Positions 25,197-35,322 of a stretch of 64,000 bases of DNA are shown piece after piece (position 1 is the stretch's first letter; each line of letters begins with the position of its first letter). A program made the position numbers and the translations under genes. The notes under the pieces are model-generated. The model was not told the DNA's origin and did not search any database. It saw only the letters and a list, made by a program, of their open reading frames with translations. Source of the stretch: Climacium dendroides (Eukaryota; Streptophyta; Bryopsida; Hypnales; Climaciaceae); contig OX467089.1 of assembly GCA_950106755.1 (NCBI GenBank), positions 6,512,501 to 6,576,500 of the forward strand. The letters run 5' to 3'.

Positions 25197-27559
25197 ATGG
25201 AGCATGATGATCCCTATAATGTCGTTGATAATTTGGCAAATGTCAAAGCTGACATTTCAATTACACAACTATTGAGCATTGCTCCTAGTTGTAGGTCAGC
25301 CCTTAAGTCAAAATTAGTGAGAAAAAGAAGTAGGCATGTCCATGAGGTGGCACTAAGTCTAGATCCTGGTGCACCAGTGATAGATGTTGAAATTGAGGGT
25401 TTAATAGTCTCAGGAGTCCAAGTAGATGGGGGTTCCAGTGTCAATTTAATGAACCATGATACTATGTTAGGACTTCATCTCATTGGTCTTCAAGAAACAA
25501 AATTAGTATTGCGTATGGCAGACCAAAGTAGGGTTAGGCCTTTGGGTATATTGTCTAAAATAAAAACTTGCATAGCGGGGTTGGTCTTTTTTATAGATTA
25601 TATTGTTTTCCAACCAAATACTCCCAATGCATCTTATCTTATCCTATCCTATTAGGTAGGCCATGGCTTTATCAAGCCAAAGTTAAGGACAATTGGGGAA
25701 AGGAAATTATGAAATTTTTTCAAGGAAAACAGTTTGTAAATATGACCATGTATCCTAACAAATATCTTGGTGAAACCCAATGGGAGTCACCAGGAGAGAC
25801 TAGTGATTTTGGATACAATTTGGAATTAGAGGAGGTGTCTACGAATAGGGTTAATATAAAAAATAAAGTAAGAGAGCAAAGTGAAGGACCTATACAAAAT
25901 TATAAGCAAGTTGGCCCGGGTGAGTATGTCATCCCTTGTGATGATGATGACAACTCGGATAAGGCCATCCAAAATTGGTTAACAGAGTCATCAATTTGTT
26001 GTATTGATTCTGATTGGGAGTCAAGTGAAGATAAAGAGAATGATTATGTTAGTCAAATGTCAGATACGCCTATTCGGTCTTATGTGTTTAAAAGTCATTG
26101 TCAAACTATAAATATAGGGCTAGAGAGTGAGGAAAAGAATATACAAATATCAAATAAGTTAAGCCCTACAGAATTAAGTTATTGGATTAAATTTTTTAAA
26201 GAAAATTCTAAAACTTTTGCTTGGTCTTATAAGGATTTAAGAGGTGTTTCCCCAAGTATTTGTGAGCACCATATTGATTTAGAGGATGGTGCCAAACCAA
26301 TTAGGCAACGGCCCCATCGTTTAAATCCAAAATATTCCCTATTAGTGAAAGAGGAAATAGAAAAATCAATTAATATTGGATTTATTTATCCAACACCGAA
26401 TAGTGAGTGGGTTAGCCCAATTGTAATTGTACCTAAAAAAGATGGTCGAATTAGGATTTGCCAAGACTTTAGGAAATTGAATGCTGTGACAAAAAAGGAT
26501 GGATTTCCCTTACCTTTTATTGATAGCATTTTTGATACCATTGCCGGACATAAATGCTACTCATTCATGGACGGGTTCTCCGGTTACAACCAAATACAAA
26601 TTGCAAAAGAAGATCAAGCTAAAACGGCTTTTGTCACCGATTTGGGTATTTATGCTAGTAAAGTTATGTTATTCGGACTTTGTAACGGGGCAGCCACGTT
26701 TCAACTTGTTGCCACTTTAGCCTTCCAAGATTTTCTCCGAAAATTTATGGAGATTTTCTTGGATGACTTTTGTGTGTTTGGTACCAAATCGGAACACCCT
26801 GCTAAATTAAAGCAATGCTTTGACAAGTGTTATGAATTTGGCATTTCATTAAATGCGGCCAAGTGCCAATTTGTTGTACCCTATTGGAAATTGTTAGGTC
26901 ATATAGTGAGTAAAAAAGGGATTAGTACCGATCCTGACAAAGTGGCTAAAATTTCTAAATTACCTATTCCTAATAGTATTACCCAAGTAAGGGGTTTTCT
27001 TGGCCATGTTAGTTATTATTGGCGTTTTATAGAAAATTATGCCCAAATTGCCCTACCCTTAACCGCCTTGTTAAAAAAATTAGAGGTAGGCACTAATCCT
27101 ATTTGGACACCCGAATGTGATGGAGCATTTTTGAAATTAAAAGAAAAGCTCGTCACAGCTTCGGTTTTAATATCACCAAATTGGAATGAGCCATTTCATG
27201 TTTATGTGGATGCTAGCAATGTAGCTATGGGGTGTATTTTGAGTCAAAAAGATAAATCTAATAAAGATCACCCTATATACTATGCTAGTCGTCAATTTAT
27301 ACCTACAGAGGAAAATTATACCACAACAGAGCATGAAGCTTTAGGTATGATTTATGCGGTACAAAAATTCCGCCATTACCTACTTGGTTACAAATTTACC
27401 TTTTACGTAGACCATGATGCACTTAAATACGTAATCAATAAGCCACAATTAAGCGGTAGATTAGTTAGGTGGGTGTTGCTTTTACAAGAGTTTAATTTTG
27501 ACATAGTGGTACGTCCTGGTAAGCAACACTCCAATGCTGATTTTTTTATCTTGGATTGA
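25197..27559 (+). pseudogene. pol: gypsy pol, 5' part: aspartic protease, reverse transcriptase, RNase H
   Basis: The protease is in the gag frame (25197-25655) with active-site-like VDGGSSVNLM, the Tat/Athila variant of DTG/DSG. A tandem duplication of TATCC (25640-25649) then shifts the frame inside the ILLGRPW motif, and the coding sequence continues in frame +2 to 27559. RT motifs follow: SEWVSPIVIVPKKDGRIRIC, the FMDGFSGYNQI block and the catalytic FLDD at 26756-26767 in place of YxDD. RNase H shows VDAS, TEHEAL and VDHDAL as acidic residues. An extra T in the T-run at 27541-27547 shifts the frame again after NAD. These lesions make the copy defective, while the domains are otherwise well kept. 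Confidence 0.88.
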
Positions 27560-28892
27560 ACAATCTTCCAATTCGGATGAGTCACCACTTGAAGATGATA
27601 TTCCTGACGCAAATCTATTTGAAGTAGATATAATCCATACGGAATATGCTGATGTTCTTAATTATTTATCTACGGGGTCATTTCCAAGGGATTATAGTTA
27701 TAAACAAAAGCAAGCCCTTATAAAAAAAAGTAGCCCTTATACTTTATTAGATAAAACTTTGTATAAATTGGGTCAGGATGGCATACTTAGGAGGTGTATA
27801 TATAAAAGTGAAATAAATGACATTCTCCAAGGTTGCCACTCGGATTCGTGTGGTGGCCATTTTGTAGGCATTTCTACAACACAAAAAGTGTTGTTGGCAG
27901 GATATTGGTGGCCATCATTATTTCGTGATGCCCACGAATTTGCCAGAAGATGCGATCCGTGCCAAAAGATTGGTAAGCCCACCATTTCTACGGTTATGCC
28001 GTTAACACCCCTTATGGCATTAGCCCCATTTGAAAAATGGGGAATTGATTTCGTAAGTCCCATTGCCCCAACTACAAAGTATGGGTGAAAAAAATATATT
28101 TTAGTAGCAACTGATTATGCTACCAAGTGGGCAGAGGCAATGGCTACTCATAATGACGATGCCAAAACGGTGGCACGTTTTATATATGAAAACATAATTT
28201 CCCGCTTTAGATGTCCAAGGGAATTAATTAGTGATCGGGGTACACATTTTTTAAATTCTACTATAGAGGAATTAACTAATAGGTTTTTAATCAAGCATAG
28301 AAAAACCTCACCTTACTATCCCCGTGCCAATGGGCAAACGGAAAAAACGAATGGGATATTGTGCAAAATTTTAACGAAGACCATTAGTGGTGCTTCTACC
28401 AATTGGGATGAAAAATTATGGAGTGCCTTGTGGGCATATAGAAACGCCTATAAGGGAACTACACGGTTTTCCCCATTCCAACTAGTATACGGCCAAGAGG
28501 CTATATTGCCTATTGAGTTTGAAATTCCTAGTCTGCGGGTTGCCATAGAAAACAAATTGGGAGATGAAGATAGTTTAAAGGTGAGATTAACCCAATTAGA
28601 AGCTTTAGATGAAAAGCGGAGAGAAGCCTATTTAAATACTTTAGCCACCCAAAGTAGGAGAAAGTCATATTATGATTCTAAGTTACGTCCTAAAAAATTT
28701 AAAGTTGGAAATTTGGTCTTGTTATATGATAGTTGTTTTTTTAAGTTTCCCGGAAAACTACAAATGCATTGGTTAGGTCCATATGAAGTGGTCGATGTAA
28801 ATCCTAATGGGTCATTGCAATTAAAGGATTTTGAAGGAAATTTGCTTCCCACTAGGATAAATGGCTATCGGCTTAAGCCGTATTTTGTGTAA
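27560..28892 (+). pseudogene. pol: gypsy pol, 3' part: integrase
   Basis: Integrase inserts the cDNA into the host chromosome. In the third frame there is an HHCC zinc-binding region (His-x6-His in HSDSCGGHF, then CDPCQK, about 27833-27967). The core catalytic residues sit in WGIDFVSP, SDRGTHF and NGQTEKTN (about 28040, 28233 and 28335). A single TGA at 28086 interrupts the frame. The C-terminal part (GNLVLLYDS, LGPYEVVDVNPNGSLQL, NGYRLKPYF) is the usual gypsy integrase tail and ends at TAA 28890. No chromodomain is seen. Confidence 0.87.
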
Positions 28893-29909
28893 TGCCGAGG
28901 GCGGCATTTTTATTTTGGAGGGTAGTTAGATTTATAGAAACCTTAATTAGATTATAGTTATAATAAATTTAAAAAACAAAAAAAAGTAAAAAAAAAACAA
29001 AAAAAACAAATAATAATAATAATGCTGAAGTACAAAACATAAAAATATAAAAATAAAAATAAAAAATAAAAAAACAAACAAAAACAAATTAAAAATGGTT
29101 GGAAGTTACTGAAAAAACATTCAAGTAGTAAATACAAATTCCAAATCGGACAAGAAGTGATTGGGGCCCACTAGAGCACAAGCGTAACAATTCAAATCGT
29201 GATCATTGCTCAAGCCGCCATATCGAGGATCCAAATGAGGGGAGATCAAGGGAACGAGTACCGAATTGGAGTGGTTGTTGCACCATCCGAAGGTGCACTG
29301 GAACAAGATTTCCAAGTTAGGTAGTGTTTAAGTTAACAGTGTGCAAATTGGGAGTTGAGTCTAATGTTGGAGCGAGGGTGAGCGCAGTGTAAAGGCAAGA
29401 AAGAATTGTGTTCGATTAGGGTTCTGTTGTGGCAGAGTTGTTGGTGTGTTTTACCAAGCTGGTTGTGTCCGAGGTTGGTTTTTTGTACAATCCGAGGAGG
29501 ATTTGAGAAGTAGAAGGTTCTTTTGGTTTTCTACGTTGGCAAGAGTTGTGAGGGTGGTAAGGAATCCAATTTGGGAGCTGTATTACGGGTGGAGACGAGT
29601 CAAGTCCAAATTGAATCGGTAGCAAGTCGCATTGTGTCTATCGAGGTCCAAATTGGATAGATGAGTGTAATGTAGAGTGTCTTGATTGTTGAGCGAGGAA
29701 GAGTGTAGCCCTGTGTCGTGCACGTCACAATTTGTGTTTTTGTGTTTTTGTGATCCAATTTGGAGAGGAGTTTTACCTACTGGCTGGGACGAGTGAAGTT
29801 TTGACTTGAAGGTTGAAGCTTGAAGCTTGTGTCGAGTGAACAGTGAGGTTTTCCATTCCGAATTGGAGCATTTGCCGAGAGAATTGTGAGTTTGTGTGTT
29901 GCAGGTACA
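28893..29909 (+). other. spacer between pol and ORF3
   Basis: It starts with A-rich low-complexity sequence (28960-29095, including AAT repeats). From about 29120 it is non-coding DNA dense in CCAARTTGG-like motifs, for example at 29264, 29571, 29651, 29757 and 29857. It ends TTTGTGTGTTGCAG|GTACAATG, a candidate 3' splice site five bases before the ORF3 start codon. Confidence 0.55.
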
Positions 29910-32477
29910 ATGTTAGACCAAGGCAAAGGAAGGGACGATACGATGGAGCAAGAAACCCACACTACAAGAAAACATGTCCGAAATGACAGAAATTGGTCCT
30001 AAATGACAGAAATCAGCCCCTCCTAATTGACTGAAAATTGACAGTTTTTTGTCAATTTGGACAATTTTTCTGTCAATTCGGACAGTTTTTTGTCCTAATT
30101 GACAGAAACTTGTCAAATTTCTGTCATTTAGGAGGGGCTGATTTTTGTCATTTAGGACACGTTTCTCTTGTAGTGCGAGTTGATTGAACCGGAGTCGCAT
30201 TTGGAGAAGAAACCAAGGTTGGGGGACGAGAAACAAGCGCCAATCGCTTTGCCTAGCGAGGATTTTGCGGTGGAGGTTGTAGCGGTGGCAGAAATGCCAA
30301 ATTGGGGAGATGACGAGCAGCTCAAGCTTCGACAGGCCGAGTTGTGGGATTTTTACCAGGTGGTGAAGAGTTTGGGTGATGGTGATCTCAACAAGTTGGA
30401 GGTTTTTACAATGTCCTACGTGATTCCTCAACGACATGGCATGTTTCGCGGGGAGCTAGTTGAGTTAAATCCAAATTGGATTGCTGAGGTATTTTTACTC
30501 CCCGATTCGGGATCATCGGTGCGGGCAGTGCAAGAAGACGTTACCAATTCGGTGCAGGAGTGCTTGGTGGATGGATGCCCAAGGGAGCAGTTGGCTCATG
30601 ATAGATGGGATTTGCAGTTGATCAAACCTAATTGGCATCCGTGGATCAATTGGGTGATGACCAATTTGCTTTTGGAGTCAGCAGACGGAATCATTTCCAA
30701 AAGCAATCTCCGAGTTGTGATGGCAGTGTAGAAGGGCGTGAAGATAAATTGGGCGTTGTTCCTTTCTCGTAAGTTGCATGCAACTGTGGTGGAATTCAAG
30801 AAGATACCGGGTGGCAGTTTGAAGGGCACCAAATTGTTGTCCTATTTGGTGGAGGAGAGTTGCAAGCACCTGTCGGAATCACAAGCGGTTCCAAAGCTTG
30901 AGTTGGGGCAATCCAGTCAAGTAGTACCCCCACGTACGGTTGGGCAATTTAAGTCCCAGTTAGAGCAGATGTTATCCAATTTGGATCAATTCGACCCAGC
31001 ACAGATGGAGCTAGTACGGAAGCAGAATTCCCAATTGTCTGCAGAGGTTATTCAAATCAAGGCTGAATTGGAATTCGTGCAGGAGGAGCGAGTGCAGTAC
31101 GAGATTCAAGTGGCAGTGGAGCAGTAGGACATATTGGACCAAATTGAGGAGTTTCGTTTGAAGGCGGAGTATTTTGCAAGAAAAGCTGAGGCTGAGCATG
31201 ATGCCAAGTTGGAGCTGGAGAGCCAAGTGAAGAGTATAGAGCGGGATATGAAAGAATGGGGCGAGAAGTTGTAGAAGCTCATTGCCAAATCGGAGTCAGA
31301 GTCAGAGGAGAAACTAGTTACATTGAATCAGTCCGAGTTGGTAGGTCTTGAGGCGGAGATGCAGCGAGTAGAGAAGTGGCGTCAAGATTTCCAAGCCTCT
31401 GCGAGCAAATATGGCAAGGAGAAACCGAGTCCAAGTCGGAAGTGTCAACGAGTTTTGCATGTGGATGATTTGGAGTTGTTGGCTTTGCGGATGCCACCAA
31501 CTGCCAACTTGGAGTTTGCGTATGCTTGGAAGCGCGAAGTTTTCTTTCTCCATACAGGGTTGAAGTTTTCTGAGAGTTTGTCCAAGACTCGATTCAAAAC
31601 GATTTGGAACCGAGCTGTGCAATTGAAGAGTGAAAATTTACTGACAGAGATTGTGGTAAGAGGTGAGATCATTCCGATTGACAAATTGGCTGCGCTTGCA
31701 TTGGTGGGAGATTATGGAGCTAGAAGTTTGCTTTTCTATTCCGAGTTGGAAGCTGCGCTGGCCCAACGTCGAAGGATGGCTACTACCTATTCGGGGAAAC
31801 AGTGCTTTTATGTTGGTCCCAAGTTGTTGGATGGTGTAGTCGGCGCTTTGGCAACAACAGGTTCACCTTTACAGGCTGCGGATTCCGATTGGGTGAAGTC
31901 TGTTGCGGAATTGAATGAAGTGTTTAAGGCCCCAGATTGGATGCACGAATTGGTGGTGAATGTCCAAGATTGGTGCGTGCGAAGTAATGTAGTGGATGTA
32001 CACCCTGCTACTTATGTGTCCAAGTTTGGGAGTGTGTGTGCGAGGTTGATGACCAAGCTTAAGGCAAGTGCTTTGAAGAAGGTGCCGATTTGGGATGTTA
32101 CTGCGGAATTAATGTTTAGTCGTCCCCAAGTTGGTAAGCCTCTCAAGCTGCTGCCTGGCATGTCAGATGCTTTGATAACCTGGAAGCTGCCAGAACCTTC
32201 CTACTCGACGTTGCAGGATCGTTTTTTGGGGTGTTATGCAAGCCTCTTCGACAAACCTATTGACGTCCCTTTTCCTAGTTGGAGTGTTGTAATGTGGCTT
32301 GGTCGTGATCATAGTGAAGTTCACAGGGCTCCGGTGGTGGCTTTAGACAAGTTGGATCATATGGAGCGGGCGTCCAGAGTACGTGAGCCACCCAGATCTG
32401 TTACTTCTGATCCCCGTTTTTGCCCTTGCCCAAGACGTTACTTCTGGAGAGGAGATGCCAAATTGGATTCATTGTAG
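29910..32477 (+). pseudogene. ORF3 of the gypsy element: extra coiled-coil protein after integrase
   Basis: One reading frame runs from the ATG at 29910 to TAG at 32475, broken by a MITE (29960-30175) and by three in-frame TAG codons (30729, 31125, 31272). Without the MITE and one target-site copy the frame is continuous, about 780 codons. The N-terminal half has LWDFYQVVKSL, MSYVIPQRHGMFRGE and INWVMTNLLLESADGI-type sequence; its layout recalls the uncharacterised 'putative plant transposon protein' domains near Athila-like elements, but I cannot assign a family. The middle (about 30960-31400) is a strongly charged predicted coiled coil rich in Glu, Lys, Gln and Leu. The C-terminal part is Trp- and Leu-rich and unrecognised. 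No signal peptide or membrane segment is visible, so an env-type protein is not supported. Confidence 0.65.
29960..30175. mobile_element. CACTA-type MITE inserted in ORF3 (216 bp)
   Basis: It begins CACTACAAGAAAAC and ends CTCTTGTAGTG, the classical CACTA terminal motif. Subterminal sequence is also inverted (AAATGACAGAAATCAGCCCC against its complement near 30125-30155), and the centre repeats GACAG/GTCAATT blocks. Flanking triplets are CCA and CGA, a possible three-base duplication with one change. It introduces the stop that interrupts ORF3. Confidence 0.85.
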
Positions 32478-33580
32478 TATAACTGGCCAGTCATTTCAGG
32501 CAAGTTTAATACCTACTTGGAGTGCGTGGAATCTTATTCTAATTTTGCTATGGAGCATAGGGATCACAAGGATCCAATTTGTTTTTGTGCCAGTGTCTTT
32601 GCAACGATTTTGGCAAGTTGGTGTAAGGAGTACCAATTTGTGGTGGATTACCGAATTGGAGCGTGGTTTAGTACTGATATGGAGATCTTTTCTAAAATAC
32701 ATTACCATTCGGCTAAGCGTATTGTAAGGTAACTTAAGATGATGGATGGATGAATGAAATCTTCTAATCACATGTGGCAATGTGTAACCAGAAGATGAGA
32801 GGAGTCAGACCGATCCAGATTGAGAACATGTGCACTGGAGTTAGACAGCTCCATATTTAGTGCACTGGAGTCAGACCGCTCCAGATTGAGAACATGTGCA
32901 CTGGAGTTAGACAGCTCCATATTTAGTACACTAGAGTCAGACCGCTCCAAATTGAGAACATGTGTACAAGAGTTAGACAACTCAAGATGAGGTGTACTAG
33001 AAGTAGATTACTATGCCGTATTTAGATGGTAATAAAATATCTTTACTCTAGATATAGAAGTAAAAGGATAGAAGGATAGAAAGATCTATGAGTTAGATCT
33101 AAATTTGGAATAGAAAGTAAAAAGGACTTGAGATAGACTCTAGTTCCTTTGGAAAGGAAATAGTATAGAAAGGCTCGGGGGTAAGAAGGTGCGACACTTC
33201 TTGAGTGATCTCTTCTCTATGGTTGGGTGGTGAGCCTTATTATATTAATTATTTGAGAGTTGGTGGCAAACCTGTGGGAGGTTTGTTACACGTATGAGGT
33301 TGCTAGAGTTGATGTGCATTACGTAGTTTTTACCAGGAGCACACAACGTGATGATCTGTGATGTGTGTGTGGAGTTGGGTACCCGCCGTGGTCTTGTATT
33401 TCAATTTTATGACAATCAGGTTACAATTTGGAAGGATCGTGCCAACTTGGCAAGGCGGTTGCAGTTGGAGGCTGAAGATCCCTAGTTGCGGTAGTTAGCT
33501 CCTCTCAAGTGTGGTGTGGATCGCAAGTTAAAGTCTAAATAGGTGTTTGGCGGGGTCGCAAACGGCTGAGTAGGGGGCTA
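32478..33580 (+). other. non-coding region between ORF3 and 3' LTR, with polypurine tract
   Basis: Apart from the 66-bp tandem repeats no coding sequence is supported. It ends GAGTAGGGGGCTA directly before the TG of the 3' LTR; this purine run (about 33567-33578) is the likely polypurine tract that primes plus-strand synthesis. Confidence 0.6.
32801..32998 (+). repeat. 66-bp tandem repeat, three units
   Basis: Each unit has a 36-bp half starting GGAGTCAGACCG and a 30-bp half starting GGAGTTAGACAG. The halves are related, so the array is a higher-order duplication of a roughly 33-bp motif. The third unit is more diverged and a decayed seventh half follows. It lies between ORF3 and the 3' LTR. 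Confidence 0.9.
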
Positions 33581-35317
33581 TGTAAATAACCTAATAGGAA
33601 TTTATTTTTGTAAATTTTGATCATTTTTTAGAGTATTTTGAGTTTGTTTGGTATAAATTTGTGGTTTTGATGGTCTAAAAAGGTGTTTTTCGTGATGTGT
33701 TTCAGTCCTAATTGGAGTCTGGTGGAGACCGAGTCGGGTTGAGTTTTTGTAGGGTTCCAAGTTGGTAGACAAGTAAATCCCAATTTGGTACAATGAAGCG
33801 ATGCCAAGTCAGGTCCCAAGTGGGATGCGGAGCAAGGCTAGTCAGATTTGAGGGGGTTCCTAATTGGAGTGCTAGTTGAATTAGTGAATTCCAAGTTGGT
33901 GGTGGATTCAGTTGGTCTTCCCTGCCAAGTTGGCAACTGCCCAGCACTGGATCCTATTAGTCTGGTTTTGTGTTTCATTTTCTTTTACCCATTGTCGAGC
34001 GAATTCCAATGCGTGTCCCAGTCAGTCGAGGCTGCGTATTTATTTTCTTGTGTGTTTGTGTTTGAGTGCGTGTGATTCCCAGTTGGGAAGTGTGTCTGCG
34101 TCAGTTGATGTTGCTCCAAGGTTGGATCGGTTTGAGTGTGTCCTAGTCGGGGATGTGTTTGTGCTAGTGTATGGTGGTGTGGAAGTGTGCAGAGTTATGC
34201 AGGAATTCAATGAAGAATTTATCCAAGTCGGGGGTTGATTTGGAGGAGAAGTGTGTAATGTGAAATTTGTGGAAGTCTGTGTATTAAGGAATTGAGATGC
34301 AGTGAATGCGTAGTAATCCAAATTGATACTGATAGTTGACTAGATTCCGAATTTGGGTTAATAGTTGAGCAGTGATTAAGAATGAGAATTAAGAAAATAA
34401 ATAAATATGTGTATGCTTAGTGAATGATCAGGCAGATTAGTGCAATATATGAAATGGAACTTGAGAAAGAGAGTCAAATTGTAATGGTGATTTTGATCAC
34501 CAATTTGGGATTATATGAATTACATTTTCAACTGAATTGGTGTTACCTGTGTTGTATATTGAATGTATGAATTGTGTACTTGCGTTTAAATGACTTATTT
34601 TATGTGATAAATCCAAATTGGAGTTTCAGTGTCGTTGTAGTGTATTGCAAGTAAATCCAAATTGGAAGCCAATGAGACAAAATGAAAGTTATGTTTGAGG
34701 TTAGAGTGTGATTGAATGGGCTTGCTGATTGAATTCCAAGTTGGTTATGTTGAGAGAAGGTATTAATTTAATGAGATCAAGTTGGTAGAAGAAGATGTAG
34801 TGGTTTCCCAATTAGGGACAAAGTACAATTAGTAAGATTCAGACCGATTTGGTAGTACGAGGTTTCATCAGTTATTCCCAATTCAAGTCCAATTCGGAAG
34901 CAATGAAGTTGTGTCTAGCAAGCGGTGTTGCGGCAGCAGTCAGATCCAATTAGGGAGTAAAGGAATAAATTCCAAGTCGGAGGAAAATGAAAACAATTAA
35001 AAAAAAAAAAAGAATAAAGATCAAATAATGAAAAAGAAAAGAATATAAAAGAAAGAAAGAAAATAAAAATAAAGAAGAAACAAATTGGGAGATTTACTTA
35101 ACCCTTGTGGCCTTTAAGAGTGGAGAGAAAAATTTGGTAATTAGTATTATTGCGTGAGGATAACAAATTGCATGTGGTTAATGAATTTCTTTTATAAATC
35201 TTGGTTGCAATGACCTACTAGGTGTAGTTTTAGAATCAAATCCTATTTAACTGGCCTCCTCGGAACAAACTTATACTAGTTGGGTAATTCCAAATTTGGT
35301 TCCAACATCCTTCTACA
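33581..35317 (+). repeat. 3' LTR (1737 bp)
   Basis: It starts TGTAAATAACC after the polypurine run and ends CTTCTACA before the target-site copy ATGAT (35318-35322). Homology to the 5' LTR is clear at 33950-34140 and at the last 100 bp, but patchy elsewhere. An A-rich stretch at about 34997-35075 corresponds to a shorter one at about 21858-21895 in the 5' LTR. At least eight exact CCAA[AGT]TTGG motifs occur here (33757, 33780, 33891, 33925, 34500, 34613, 34657, 34736). Confidence 0.78.
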
Positions 35318-35322
35318 ATGAT

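Larger units (their letters stand above)
20975..35317 (+). mobile_element. Ty3/gypsy LTR retrotransposon with extra 3' ORF (Athila/Tat-like), inserted in the LINE
   Basis: The element begins TG and ends CA, carries two related LTRs, a primer-binding site, gag-protease-RT-RNase H-integrase in gypsy order, an additional ORF, and a polypurine run before the 3' LTR. The five-base target site is ATGGT on the left and ATGAT on the right (one mismatch). Length is about 14.3 kb. Coding regions carry stops and frameshifts, so this copy is defective. The primer site resembles those described for Athila elements, and a large extra ORF after integrase also points to the Athila/Tat clade; RT phylogeny would settle this. 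Confidence 0.88.

Noticed and set aside
29910..32477. ORF3 as an envelope protein or evidence of an endogenous virus
   Set aside because: No signal peptide, transmembrane segment or cleavage site is visible; the centre is a coiled coil. A plant gypsy accessory ORF is the simpler reading.
32801..32998. The regularly spaced repeats as a CRISPR array
   Set aside because: The units are contiguous with no unique spacers, and the sequence is from a plant nuclear genome inside a retrotransposon.
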